DNA of 64,000 bases from positions 310,001-374,000 of the forward strand of contig MARA01000022.1 in NCBI GenBank assembly GCA_001792895.1, in the 5' to 3' direction. The translations under genes and the position numbers were made by a program. This document shows positions 25,901 through 38,647 of the stretch, piece after piece (within the stretch, counting starts at the first letter, position 1; every line of letters starts with the position of its first letter). The notes under the pieces are model-generated. The model saw only the letters and a program-made list of their open reading frames with translations. It ran no database searches and had not been told where the DNA came from. Source of the DNA: Lentinus brumalis. Taxonomy: Eukaryota > Basidiomycota > Agaricomycetes > Polyporales > Polyporaceae.

Positions 25901-28423
25901 CCGGATCTCTTCCTCAGGATCTGGTTGCTTGTGGGTGTCACCATGGGACAGGCTCGAAATGGCTTTGAACTTGAAGCAAGACAACCTACTTACCATCAAG
26001 TTCAAGTATAGCCACACTACAAGCACCTGCAAGCTGCAAGCCGTGGCTGCCGCGTCAGTGACCGAGACTGCCCTAAGATTTCAGCCGGCGCGCCGGTGCG
26101 AATCGAGGAGTGAAGCGGTCAGTTGAAGCGACAAAAGCGAAGACATTCTCGAGGTCGCACGCACTGATTCTGACGAGCATGGCATCGAAACCACCATGTA
26201 TGACAAGCCACCGGGTAATCAATTTGTTCTACATGCTCGGGATCTGGCTCTGGTTTCCGGGAGTGTCAGTGACAGATCTGAGATCGAACTTCCGAGTCAA
26301 CTCTAGTGCGAGACAATGTTGAGCCCGTGCCATGGAACATCCTGTCCAGGGATGCAGCTATGTGCCAGTGAGAGTATAAACTGTTGCTGGTGCATCTGAA
26401 TCGGCGTACTTACCATGCGGCGAGACGGGCTCCTTCGACGTGCGCATTCCGAGCTGCACCGTCATGCGAGCACAGCCGAGACACCGTCGAATCTACACCC
26501 ACGGAGAGCGTAAGATGCGTAATCAATCTCTGGAGCGCGCACCAAGGCAGAAGGCGAGCGAGACGTCGCCGAGACGTACTCGGACTCGGGCTCGGAGAAC
26601 CCATCATTCTCGCTATGCGACGCCGACTTCCCGTAGTCCGAACATGTGCGCGTGCTCGGAGTCCCCGACGGCGGGCGCAACGGGGACTCACATGTGCTCA
26701 CGACACTAGGACAGTCCTTATGCCAGATCCAGCCTCACCGTCTACTCATCAAGGTGGCTCCGAGTCAAGTCTTGCAACCAACAGTCAGAGAACGAGCGGG
26801 CGTACGCAGGATAGTACACATGTAGTACTTACCGTCAGGATAACAGACCAGGAGCGGCCGGCGATAGGTCGTGTCCGCCGGCCGCTGTCTGCTTCAACAC
26901 GAACTTGGCACCCGAGGCGAACCGCTTGTACCTAGCAGTTCACGCCTCGATGTACGATCCTCACCTCGCGACGCTACGCATGTCGCCGCGGTGCGCATGC
27001 TCAGAACTGTGCCTCGGACTCCGACTCGAAATCTGCGCCGCTACATGGACGGGACGTCCTCCGCAACTGCCTCCCCTTGTCCATAGGGCGCGGACAAGCG
27101 CAGCGACCATCTGGCCTGGACCTGCAGTTTGTGCGGACGAGTCAGAGACGGAGATTCAAGCACGAGTGAACACGAAGCTTACCATCTGTGCGTACCGAAC
27201 TGAGTGGACTCAGAAGCCAGGAGCACGGCTTGAGCATCTTTCGGCAACGTCCTCACCTCGATGGGACCCTCCAGTAAGTATTTGCCTGCATCCGACGGTC
27301 GCTGTCCAGGAACAGCCGTCCGAGAGACGTCGCTTCCGGGTAGAAATGCACCGTCGTGGCGCAGGAGTCTGATCGGTAGACTAAGACTGCACGGCCTTCT
27401 ATACATATCTCAGCACACCCACCGTATGTCCCGACTCTCGAGCCCTCCTGTCGCGTTCATTCAAGTTGGTGCAACGCACTACTAGTAAGTATGTACCGGC
27501 ATGTCAGTCGCAAGTCAAAATATCAGCGAGTAGAGCGGGAACATACCTTCAGGACGGTGTGGTAGAGACGGCAGACCCGGCTGAGCCCGAACATGGTTCG
27601 TGCCTTGGGCCCGGGAATTCGCAAGTTGTCGAGCGACAAGCAAGCGAGCGACGCGTTCGATGCTCGGGCCCAATGATCCATTCTCCTCTCCGAGTCTCGA
27701 CTCTGGACGGTCGCCAGTCGCGTCCCGATGTTCCTGTTCTCCGAGCTTGACCAATCGTCGCAAGGTTAAGACTCGAAACTCAAGACGCATCCCCGGACCG
27801 CTCTGCGCACAGAGACCGTGACGTGCACACATCGTGATGTCTGGCACGCTCTTGCTAGAGCTCGTAAGGAGTCGTCCGTGAAACGTCTATCTGCTCGGCG
27901 GAAGAGGTTCCGTGAGTATGTGCGGGCGAGCGAGCCGAAGCGCAACCGGTACGTACCTCAGTGCTCCAGTCTGAGTCCGATGCTCCAGCGATCGCGGCCT
28001 TCAACGTCAACGTCCAGCGATGGCTGCCCGTGCGAGCACGCCCATGCGTCCCTGAGTAGCTTGACATCATCTCGTGTCGCGCCCTTGCCCGGAGACCTGC
28101 TCCCGGATGCGTCCCGGAGCATGGACTGCATCAGCCGGCGGCACGACTGTTGCAAGTAAGTATCTGTAAGTATCTACTCGTCGTTCGAGTTCAGAACGAA
28201 GAGCCGAGGCACGAGGACACGGACTTGCGCACTCACACGGTCATGCCAAGACCCCGCTCGCAGACACACCACGACGGACTCCGGAGAGCTCAGAGTCAAT
28301 GTCAGACAGCGACATGAATGGATGCACGAGCATTCGCTGCTCCCATCCGAAGTCCGAACGACCGGGAGCTCCGAGTCGGTGCCCGCTCGTCCCTGCTGCA
28401 CATGCCACACGGTGCCTCCAGCG

Positions 28424-28454
28424 CAAGACTCAAGACTCAAGACTCAAGACTCGA
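28424..28454. repeat. CTCAAGA tandem repeat, unit 1
   Basis: Four to five 7-bp units. Unit 2 (38618-38647) has the variant CTGAAGA; unit 3 (49361-49385) has about three units. Confidence 0.85.
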
Positions 28455-28716
28455 GTGAGCCCGGAGCACGCAGCTGGCAGCTGGCACTGCAGACCTCTGC
28501 ACCCCCTGGCCTCTGCGACCGCATCGCCGTCTCCGGCCCTTCAGAGTCGACGGCCTGAGCGTGAGCTGCGGGTCTACACGAACACGAGTCGCAGAACGGG
28601 CGGACAAACATCAGTCCCGTCGTGCGAACATCGAAGAGTCCGAAGAGCGAAACGTACACACCTTTCTCCCGACGCAACGCCTGGGCCTGTGTCCGAGCAG
28701 GCCGTCCATCTGGTCG

Positions 28717-28744
28717 CTGAGCACTGAGTACTGAGTACTGAGCG
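28717..28744. repeat. CTGAGTA tandem repeat, unit 1
   Basis: Three to four 7-bp units (CTGAGTA/CTGAGCA). Longer in unit 2 (38910-38944) and shorter in unit 3 (49676-49697). Confidence 0.8.
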
Positions 28745-30420
28745 GTCGCCGTCCTGCGTGCGCACGCCTCTTCGGGTCCGGCGAGATCGATGTTATGGCT
28801 GCAGGCCGGGGTGAGAGGGAGAGAGAGAGCAGAGTTCACGTACCTCAAGCACACACTGGCATCTGTAGATTGTAGACACCTGCACGCGCTGCGCCTTCGG
28901 CGGAAATATACTGCATTGTCCGCTGTGGGACCCGGGACTACGGCTGGGTACAGGACATACTGTACAGCGAGCGGAATCTGGCCGACGAACGCGTCGCGTC
29001 CTCGGTAGGGATCGGAAGTCTGCATGACACCGCGACTCGCGATCGACGCACGCACTCTCGCTCCGAGCTGGGGCCGCGCGCCGGGAAGCACCGCGACATA
29101 TTGAACGCACGGTGCGACGCGGCACGCAGGCCCGCCCTGTACGGGTGCTTGTCTGCGCAGGACCGAACGCCGGCGAGCGGCGCGTGGCGTGTTTGTCCTG
29201 CTGGGTAGGCGTATAAGAACCAGCCTGGACACGCTGTTGCTCCTCAGTATCCAGTCCCTCACCTGCGTGTTCTCCAGCCCCACAACGCCTCCCCCATCCT
29301 GCTCGCCGCCTCTTCCGCCTCTTCACCTGCCTCCCATCGCTCATCGACTTCAGCCGTCCAGCTCGCGCCCGCATTGACCGGTCCGTCCTGTCTCACCGCC
29401 CGGCCATCCGCTAGAGCATACGCAGGTCAGTGAAACGTCTTCATCTGGGCGGAGAGTCGGGCACTTACGAAGGCTTGCGTCGCGTAGGTGTGACCACCGT
29501 GCCGGTGCCGTCGCGTCCAGATGTTCGGAGCTGCGGCATCGCGGGAGGTACATATTGGCAAACACGGGGTCGGCTTCCAGGCGTGCAGGCTGATTAGTAC
29601 GTACGCTAAGTGGTACATGTGTGTTCGATGTTGCGGCTGGAGGAGTCGGGCGTGATGTCGTCGGACTGGTTCAGAATAGTGAGCTTCATAGATTTGGATC
29701 GATGCGCGTACCTTCATGCCTAATACACAGGATGCACCCCATACTGGATGCCGAGTGCTCGGGCGCGAACGAGGCAGGACCGAGGACACGAAGCGTTCTG
29801 ATAGGGCTACAACGGCTGTGTGAAGGAAGGGAGAGACGTCATGAGCGAGCGGGACCGGATCAGCTGGGGCTATGTACATACCATCGAAGGGAGCAACGAG
29901 GGGCGTCCGCAGTGCTGCGTGTGTGGACAGGGGACGAGGGAGACAGATTGGCCTGCGTGCAGCGGCGTCGCAACGGAGGGGAGGGATGGAATGCGCACAG
30001 GGCGGACTCACAGCGTGTCCGTTCAGACCAAGGCACGTCTCCGTGTCGTCGGGATGCGGCAGAGCTGGTGGTATTGCAGGTGTAAGCATACAGAGCGTAC
30101 CGAGCTACAGTAGACGACGGTCGGCGGGACTAGAGCACGCAGGCAGAAGGCGAACGGAGGGGACGAGCGAGAGCGCAGGCGTGCATGAGCGTAGACAGAG
30201 ACTCGCGCTGCAGGGAGCAAGGTCTCAGCAGACGTGCGGCGCGATGTTTGTTGCAGTTTGCTCCGACGCGCGTCCCAATACGGCAGGCCACCTGCCCGAT
30301 GCAGCCAACGCGTCTCGTCGCGGCCCCATGACCGGTCCCTCTGACTGGCACGGGAAACACACTTGACCTCTCCCATCACCAAACCTTCAACTTCACGCGA
30401 GCTATCTCTGCGCTCGAACC

Positions 30421-30430
30421 CATATATACA
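30421..30430 (+). promoter_or_regulatory. TATA box, MFS copy B
   Basis: CATATATACA, about 95 nt upstream of the ATG at 30522; identical in copy D. Confidence 0.65.
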
Positions 30431-30521
30431 TGGCGAAGCACCTTCATCCCCGCTGCCCGCCTTCTCCGGGTACCACGACGTCCGACCATCCCCCCGTGAC
30501 GCCACGCCCATCCTCGCAATG

Positions 30522-33379
30522 GCAAGCAATCAGCCGTCTTCGTCCCCTGCGGCGTCCGTGCGCATCGACGAGGAGAAGCTCGAGGATGGCCCGAGTCATG
30601 CCCGGATCTCCACTCTCTCCGAAGGCACCCTCTACCAGTCCCTCGTCTCGGGCAAGCCTGTCCGGAAGCACTTCTTCTCGCCACCCGACGAGGCCCTTGC
30701 AGAAGCTGTAAATCGGGACGCCGACAATGTCGAGTTCACCGATGTCGAGGAGGTACGCGTCTAGTGTCTCTCGGCCGAGCGGTGAGCTCGGGTGCTGACT
30801 TCGCCGCAGAAAGCCGTCCGACGGAAGATCGACTTGCGGGTCTTGTCTCTCGTCGTGGCGAGTTACATCTGTACGTTAGTCATCATACCGTCATGTTGCC
30901 TATTCGCAGCTAACACAGATCACCTTCTCATCTTAGTCAACCAGTTTGGTATGTAGCTCAACTAGACTTCTGCAGCAGTCGTCACATCCACTAACACTAT
31001 CCATGAACACAGATCGTACGAACATGTGAGTCTTCTAGGACGAATCTCTACTATGTCGCAGACCCGTAGACATGGACGGGTCGCGTCGGGTCCTCCGGAC
31101 ACACCAAGGTCTGACAACGCTGCGACGGCTTGACCAGACTCCCAGATGGCTTCGACGGCCCTCTCGCTGTCGTCCTTGGCCTTGGCCACTGGGCATCTGA
31201 CTGCGGTCGGATCCCAGCGCCTGAATGCCGACCTCCTCACGCAATCCCTCCTTCGTGTCCTCGCTGGCGAGCGAAGTGGTTGATGCGTCCGAGACACGCT
31301 GTTATTGGCCGAGTTCGACTGCAAGGGGTCTGACCGGCTATACTGCATCTGACGCTTACTTGCCTTCGACCCGGTCAGTCGGCCAGATTGCTGTCGCGGG
31401 GTGCGCTGGCGTGAGACCATCCGAGCCTTTGTCCGGCCGACGATACGTCCGGGTTATCCGCCGGATGAAGGACGATACCTCGTCAGCCCAGCCCGGGAGT
31501 CACCACAGAGATAGCACTATGTCCATGTGAATCTGACTCAGAGCCGACGCACGCCGTGGCGTATGAGTTTGTTGCTGCCCGAGACACCCCGTGGATCTGA
31601 CGTCCTGGCTTGTGGTCGTACTGCGATGCGGTGCCTCAGCGTGAAGGCCGAGAGCTAACTCGCTCGATCTCCAGCGGAAACGCCCATGTCCTCAAGGCAT
31701 TCAACGACAACTTTGGCATCACGAACAACAACAAGTGGACGCTCGCGCTCAGCATCTTCTATGTTGGATACTGTAAGTCCTCAGCCGCTGTCCTAGGAAT
31801 CGTCCGCTGACACCCCTTGGCTTCACAAGGTCTGCTGGAGATGCCCGCGAATGTCCTCCAGAGGCACATCGGCGCGAATCGTTTGTGCGTCACGTCGCGT
31901 TACTCTTGCATCTTCCTGCAACTGACCTGCGGAGTTAGTTTCTTCCTCTCCCTGTTGTTCTGGGGCATCTCCTCCTTGTCTTTCGTGTACGCGAAAGGCT
32001 ATGCTGGGCTTCTTGTTCTCCGGTATGCTTTACGCTCTCGTGCTCGGAGATTCCTTCAAGCTGATGAGTCGCGACAGGGTGCTGCTTGGTATCGGTGAGG
32101 CAGGATACTACGCTGGTATGATCTACTACCTGTCGTTCTGGTACAAGAGGTAAGTGACAACTCAACACATGAGTACTCGTGGTATACTGACCTCCCGGCA
32201 GATCGGAGCTTGCTTTACGGATCAGTCTGTGCATGACTGGCACGCTGCCTGGTGCTATTGGTGTACGCGACATTTCTCTCATCCATTCCTTGGTGATGTT
32301 CTGACCTGCCACCAGGGCCTGCTTGCGTTTGGGCTCGTTCGCATAGAGACACCTGTCTTGACTGGGTAAGCACTGGCATCCTCCCAGCCACCGATCCTGT
32401 CGACGCTCACCAACCCACCCAGATGGCAGTTCCTCTTCCTCGTTAGTGCGTTCGCGTGGGAGTCAAGACCGTCTCGCTGACACATCGGCAGATTGAAGCA
32501 ATCCCGACGGTCATCATGGCGTTCATGATCCTGCTCTTCCTCCCATCCTTCCCGTTCTCGAACTCCTTCCTGACCCCGCGCGAGAAGGCGATCGCCCAGG
32601 CGCGCCTCAACCGCGACCACCGCCCGCAGTCGCACGGCGGCATGACCGGCTGGCAGGGCTTCAAGGCTATCGTGAACGACCTGCATGCGTGGCTGCTCAT
32701 GATCGTCTACGCCAGCTGTGGGTTCTTCACTTGTTCAGAGAGACACACTCGCTGACCTTTCTGCATCTCAGTCAACGTCGGCGTCGCCACGATCTCGTAC
32801 TTCCTGCCTACTGTAGGTGCTTTCTGGTACCAGCACTGGTGCCCCTCGCTAACACGCCTCCCGCAGCTGATCAACGAACTCGGGTTCACCCCGCTCGCCT
32901 CGCAAGGCCTCACCGTCGCGCCGTACGCCGCGGGCTGGTTCATGGTCATCTTCCAGGCGCTGCACTCGGACCGCACGCGCGACCGCGGGTACCACATCAT
33001 GCTCTCGACGGCGGTGTCGTGCGTGGGGTACATTGTGCTCGCCGCGCTCGCGACGCGCGGGACCAGCACGAGCACGATCGGGGGCCGGTACTTTGCGCTC
33101 TTCCTTGTCGTGGGCGGGAACTACAGCCTGTTCCCGCTCGTGATGAGCTGGGCGGCGAACGTGTTCTCGCCGACGTCGAAGCGCGGCGTCGGGACGGCGT
33201 TCACCGTGTCGATCTTGAACTGCGTGTCGATGTGCCTGCGTTGCTCGGGATGGCGCACGGCCGCAGCGGCCGGGCGCAGGCTATCAGCGGAGTGTGAAGG
33301 AGATGCACCAGATGCAAGCTCGACCTTAGGGTGCTCTGGGGGCTCTATAGGGACAGCAGGTGTTCTGGGGGCTCTATAG
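30522..33379 (+). CDS. MFS transporter copy B, 3' end replaced
   Basis: Paralogue of copy A with the same exon order. N-terminus MASNQPSSSP, as in copy D. Intron 4 is 649 nt (31026-31674). One intron present in A, C and D is exactly absent here: ATC AGT CTG TGC is continuous at 32221-32229. Its introns at about 32030-32080 and 32262-32312 resemble those of copy D. The 3' end carries the same replacement as A and C and stops at 33379 (ending GGSIGTAGVLGAL), inside the minisatellite. TM12 and the C-tail are lost. Confidence 0.75.
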
Positions 33380-33437
33380 GGACGGTAGTGTTCTGGGGGC
33401 TCTATAGGGACAGCAGGTGTCCTGGCGGTGGTATAGG
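33331..33437 (+). repeat. Minisatellite at the 3' end of MFS copy B
   Basis: About four units of the same 27-30 bp repeat, with small variants. The stop codon of the truncated B frame lies inside it. Copy C keeps a single unit near 43977-44000. Confidence 0.85.
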
Positions 33438-35159
33438 GCGGTGGGGTGGGTGCGACGGGAGGGCGGGAGGGCGGGGTGAGCTGCTGCGCTCGTGGAGAGT
33501 GTGTAGACGAAAATATATTTTGTTCTCTCGCCATACGTTGTGTTGAGAAGTATTCAGCGCGATACAGCGGCTGGAGCAGGCTCCGCTCGATGGTATAGTG
33601 CAAAAATATATTCTCTATCGAGGGAGTACACTGCGAAACCGCTACAGAAAAGAGGACGCGTTTTGGCAGACTTCACGTCTGCACGCGCACGGGCGCCTAA
33701 TGCGTGACTTCGTGCGATCACCAAGTCTGCGACTCTGCTCCCGACCACGACCTCTGCCCTGTCTGCCTCCTTCTTCCTGCGTCTGAACGAGCTACGATAG
33801 CTGTTTAATCTCGTTAGAAATGGCCTTATTGCTTTTCTACCGAACTGCTCACCGTCGAATCCTCCATCGAGCCCCGGCCGGCGGGCCGTCTCAATTACTC
33901 ACTGAATCACGCGTCGAAGAAGCCGCGCAGCACATACTTCAGGAGCGGAAGGAGTCTATACACGCTACAAGTTTCTGAGGTCAGCCAGAGTGATTTTACA
34001 ACGCGTCGGAGAGAGGTACGTACCACCTTCAAGTTGATGGTGGGGCGACGTTGGCGAGTGCGAGCATCACAATATGAGATGCGGAAGATATCGCTGTGAG
34101 CGCTGACCTTCACCATTCAAATATTCAAGCACGTACCAGTCATCCCTCTAATGTGATTACAGATTCGCGCTAGATGAGGTGCGTCTATGACCACTTGCGG
34201 GGACTGATGCTAGAAGACAGACAGTCGACAATGCTGTCACTGCCCAGACGCAGCATACGTACATGCTAACCGCCGCCTGTGGGTCTCGGCCCGGGAGTCA
34301 GTAGACAGTAAAGTATGCGGGGGACTCGGAGAAGGATGGGACAAGAGCGGGTCCGCAGACCCGGACTATCCGACGCACTGGTAGATCTGCAGCGAGTTGC
34401 GACGGCTCATCTAGGGACCATCCATGGTCAGCAAATGATTCGCGCGAGCGAAGCGCATGGTACTTGTACGACACAGCGCAAGTCCCGACTCGGGAAGTGC
34501 CGCACATGCAACAGTGGCGAAGCATGGCCAGAATTGGGCTGTTGCAGTGGCTCCCTGGACATCGCCATCCGACGCAACGTCCGGAAAGTCGGACGAGCAA
34601 CGAGCAACTCGCGCTGCAGGAAAAGAAGAGGTACGTACTCCTTTGAAAGCCGGCCGCTGAAGGTCTTGCTACCAGGTTTGAGACGTCACAGTTGCTGCTG
34701 TGCTAAGTAGTCTGCTCGTGAATGCCTTCCTGTAAGAGAACAAGCACCAGTCAGCTACTTACTACGAACAGAATGCAAGGTGGAAACACAGAAACGTACA
34801 CGGGATACTGCCGGAGCCCTCTTTCAGTGGTGCCGGCACCTACGCGGTGTTGTTGCGGGTGGCGCGCCGCCGTGTCTGCAGTAATGAGAGGTACGCATGA
34901 CGTCTGAGCCTCTCGGTGATCAATGCGACACTGACACGATGGTGTGTAGGACCAAAAGAAAGTCACCCACCAGTTTGTCTCCAGTCTCCGGGGCCGGCGG
35001 GAGACGAGCTCCGCCACGCCATAGCCCAAGCACCACCGGACTTGTAGGAAGTCGGAGATGCGTGAGTCGATGTCTCAGGGGCCCCATGGATGGGCAGGGA
35101 GCTCCGAGGGATGACCTCGCAGGAGGGAGTGGGCGCACAGCGCAGCAACTCGGAGGAAA

Positions 35160-35184
35160 GGGGAGACGGGAGACGGGAGACGGA
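35160..35184. repeat. GGGAGAC tandem repeat, unit 2
   Basis: About three units at the same locus as 45664-45718. Confidence 0.8.
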
Positions 35185-38100
35185 GAAGATGGGGGACACA
35201 GAGAGTTGCCAACACAGACTTGACTACAGTGATGTTCCGGCTGTAAGCATAGGACCGTCGGCACGGAGAATTCACTCCTTCCGCGGTTTCTATGCATGCA
35301 GGCATCAGTACGTACAACCATTAATGTACTCGTAGCGCTCGCTTCCGCGGTGGCTAACAGCGCGCATCCTGATATGGAATCTGGATGTTTGCCTGCGGCG
35401 TGGTGACATGGGAAACATCACATTGAGATGGCTGTGGTTATGCGACATGCAGTGTCTGGCAAGAGTAAGCATAGGAAACTGCGTGATATCATGCTGTATG
35501 TACCTCCTGAATGTATGCGAGGGAGTGGAACACGTCCGAGTAATACAAACCGATGTCAGTGTGCAGCACCGCCTTGCCTCTTGGGAAAGGTCGCCGTTCC
35601 GAATACTGTAGCCGTCACTGCCCACTGCGTCAAGCACCAGCCGGTTCGCGTGCAAGAGGTGTGCTGAAGATATTTACGCGTCGCGAGGCGCGAGACGTGA
35701 TCACGAGATCGTGATCGGACCGTCACAGAGCTGGGAATTTGAGGCTCGGCGGCGAAGTATATTCGGGACCTTGCATCGCGCTGGTCCAAGTCGCATGTTT
35801 AATTTCACCGCGTTGCATCGCATAATCAAAGGGAGTCCAGTTTGAACGAGCTATGTACGTCGCTCCACGAATTTAGAGATCAAAATGAGCCTACCTCCGA
35901 GAGATATTGCATCCTGGCAGGAAGGCCGCATGCGGCAGCAGGGATTGCTCGCTGTGCTGCACCGTTCAGCAACCGGTCCTGGAACACTGCATCACTTTGT
36001 TAGCCTGCGGTAGGGCAAACATGACACATGCGACTGATATTCACCGTTTCCGCTAAATCGAAGGCCGGACTCACCGGACAGATACCGATTGCGCGCTGTA
36101 CACGATCGTCCTCTCGCTGGGAAGCTGGAGAGATGACCCGAAGCCATGCCGAGGTCTCACTGGCATGAGCCTTGTTCATGCAGGTCCGCGGATCTGATTC
36201 TTTGCCGGTGTCGCTGCCTCTGGGATCTCAATTGAACGGCATCGAAGTTGAAAGCACGATAACTTACTGACCATTACTTCCAAGAACAGTCCCACTGCAA
36301 GCACCTGCAAGCCGGTCTCAGCGGCCGGGACTGCCCTGAGATTGCGACCGGATGCGAATTGAGTAGCAGTGTCAGTGAAACGGTCAGAAGCGACAAAAGC
36401 GAAGGCATTCTCGAGGTCGCACGCACTGATTCTGATGAGCGTGGCATCGAGACCACCATGTATGACAAGCCACCGAGTAATCAATTTATTCTACGTGCTC
36501 GGGCCGGGATCTGGCTCTGGTTTCCGGGAGTGTCAGTGACAGATCTGAGATCGAACTTCCGAGTCAACTCTAGTGCGAGACAATGTTGAGCCCGTGCCAT
36601 GGAATGACATCCTGTCCAGGGATGCAGCTATGTGAGAGCATAAACTGTTGCTGGTGCATCTGAGTCGGCGTACTGAGACGGGCTCCTTCGACGTGCGCAT
36701 TCCGAGCTGCACCGTCATGCGAGCACATCCGTGACACCTTCAATTTCACACCCACGGAGAGCGTAAGCTGGGTAATCAATCTCTGGAGCGCGCACCAAGG
36801 CAGAAGGCGAGCGAGACGTCGCCGAGACGTACTCGGACTCGGGCTCGAAGAATCCATCATGCTCGCTATGCGACGCGGACTTCCCGTAGTCCGAACATGT
36901 GCGCGTGCTCGGAGTCCCCGACGGCGGGCGCAACGGGGACTCACATGTGCTCACGACACTAGGACAGTCCTTATGCCAGATCCAGCCTCACCGTCTACTC
37001 ATCAAGGTGGCTCCGAGTCAAGTCTTGCAACCAACAGTCAGAGAACGAGCGGGCGTACGCAGGATAGTACACATGTAGTACTTACCGTCAGGATAACAGA
37101 CCAGGAGTGGCCGGCGATAGGTCGTGTCCGCCGGCCGCTGTCTGCTTCAACATGAACTTGGCACCCGAGGCGAGCCGCTTGTACCTGGCAGTTCCGCCTC
37201 GATGTGCGATCCTCACCTAGCGACGCTACGCATGTCGCCGCGGTGCACATGCTCAAAACTGTGCCTCGGACTCCGAATCGGAATCTGCGCCGCTACATGG
37301 ACGGGACGTCCTCCACACCTGCCTCCCCTTGTCCATACGGCGCTGACAAGCGCAGCGACCATCTGGCCTGGACCTGCAGTTTGTGCGGACGAGTCAGAGA
37401 CGGAGAGTCAAGCACGAGTGAACATGGAGCTTATCATCTGTGCGTACCGAACTGAAAAGCCAGGATCACGGCTTGAGCATCTTTCGGCAACGTCCCACCT
37501 CGATGGGACCCTCCAGTAAGTAGTTGCGTGCATCCGACGGTCGCTGTTCAGAACAGCCGTCCGAGAGACGTCGCTTCCGGGTAGCAATACATCGTCGTGG
37601 CGCAGGAGTCTGATTGGTAGACTGCACGGCCTTCTACATATCTCAGTATGTCTCGACTCTCGAGCTCTCTTGTCCCGTTCGTTGGTGCAACGCACTACTA
37701 GTATGTACCGGCATGTCAGTCGCAAGTCAAAATATCAGCGAGTGTAGCGGGAACGTACCTTCAAGACGGTGTGGTAGCGACGGCAGACCCGGAGCCCGAA
37801 CACTGGTTCGTGCCTTGGGCCCGGGAATTCGCAAGTCGTCGAGCGGCGAGCAAGCGAGCGACGCGTTCGATGCTCGGGCCCAATGATCTATTCTCGCTCT
37901 CTGAGCCTCGACTCTCGACGGTCGCCAGTCACGTCCGGATGTTCCTGTTCTCCAAGCAGCGAGCTTGACCAACCGTCGCAAGGTCAAGACATATCCTCAA
38001 GACTCAGCCCGTTCTGCGCACAGAGACGTGCACGCATCGTGATTCCTGACATTCGGCACGCTCTTGCTGGAGTTCGCAGTCGTCCGTGGACCGTCTATCT

Positions 38101-38617
38101 GCTAAGCGGAAGAGGCTCCGTGAGTATGTGCGGGCGAGCGAGCCGAAGCGCAACCGGTACGTACCTCAGTGCTCCAGTCCGATGCTCCAGCGATCGCAGC
38201 CGTTCAACGTCAACGTTCAGCGATGGCTGCCCCTGCGAGCGACCAGGGGACGTCCGTGCGTCCCTGAGTAGCTTGACATCATCTCGCGTCGCGCCCTTGC
38301 CCGAAAGGCAGCTCCCGGATGCGTCCCGGTGCATGGACTGCATCAGCCGGCGGCACGGGCACGACTGTTGTAAGTATCTGTAAGTATCTACTCGTCGTTC
38401 GAGTTCAGAAAGCAGAGCCGAGGCAAGAAGACACGCATGCCAAGACCCCGCGCGCAGACACACCACGACGGACTCCGGAGAGCTCAGAGTCAATGTCAGA
38501 CAGCGACATGAATGGATGCACGAGCATTCGCTGCTCCCATCCGAAGTCCGAACGACCGGGAGATCCGAGTCTGTGCCCGCGAGTTCCTGCTGCACATGCC
38601 ACACGGTGCCGCCAGCG

Positions 38618-38647
38618 CAAGACTGAAGACTGAAGACTGAAGACTCG
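38618..38647. repeat. CTGAAGA tandem repeat, unit 2
   Basis: Same locus as 28424-28454, with the variant base spread through the repeat units. Confidence 0.85.

Larger units (their letters stand above)
18866..30318 (+). repeat. Array unit 1 (MFS copy A plus downstream block)
   Basis: First of three full head-to-tail units. The shared left boundary is the sequence GCGGCCCCATGACCGG, found again at about 30319, 40578 and 51270. The unit holds a promoter, MFS copy A, a 3' minisatellite and a 7.4-kb block without conserved protein. The period to the next unit is about 11.45 kb. Confidence 0.9.
22941..30318 (-). other. Downstream block of unit 1: no conserved protein; spliced RNA or decayed genes
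   Basis: A 7.4-kb stretch without a recognisable protein. AT content is higher at about 24.4-26.3 kb. From 30.0 to 26.8 kb the minus strand shows many well-placed splice signals; for example donors read GTGAGT at about 30009, GTATGT at 29880, GTACGC at 29711 and GTAAGT at 29467, each followed 40-70 nt later by a YAG. The intervening exon-like pieces are open in more than one frame, and indels between units (such as 20 nt in unit 1 near 29900) break frame agreement. This fits a spliced non-coding RNA or decayed intron-rich genes. No function can be assigned. Confidence 0.5.

Noticed and set aside
28424..28744. Short regularly repeated sequence considered as a CRISPR array
   Set aside because: The repeats are 7-bp direct tandems without spacers, in a fungal genome.
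29209..29222. GTATAAGAACCA, a TATA-like element conserved at 29209, 39438 and 50191
   Set aside because: No coding frame follows on the plus strand, and on the minus strand it lies inside a likely intron. Kept only as a possible start site of an unknown RNA.
28444..29283. A 279-codon minus-strand open frame in the unit-1 block
   Set aside because: GC-rich DNA keeps frames open by chance. It is broken by indels in units 2 and 3, crosses several splice-like sites and resembles no family.
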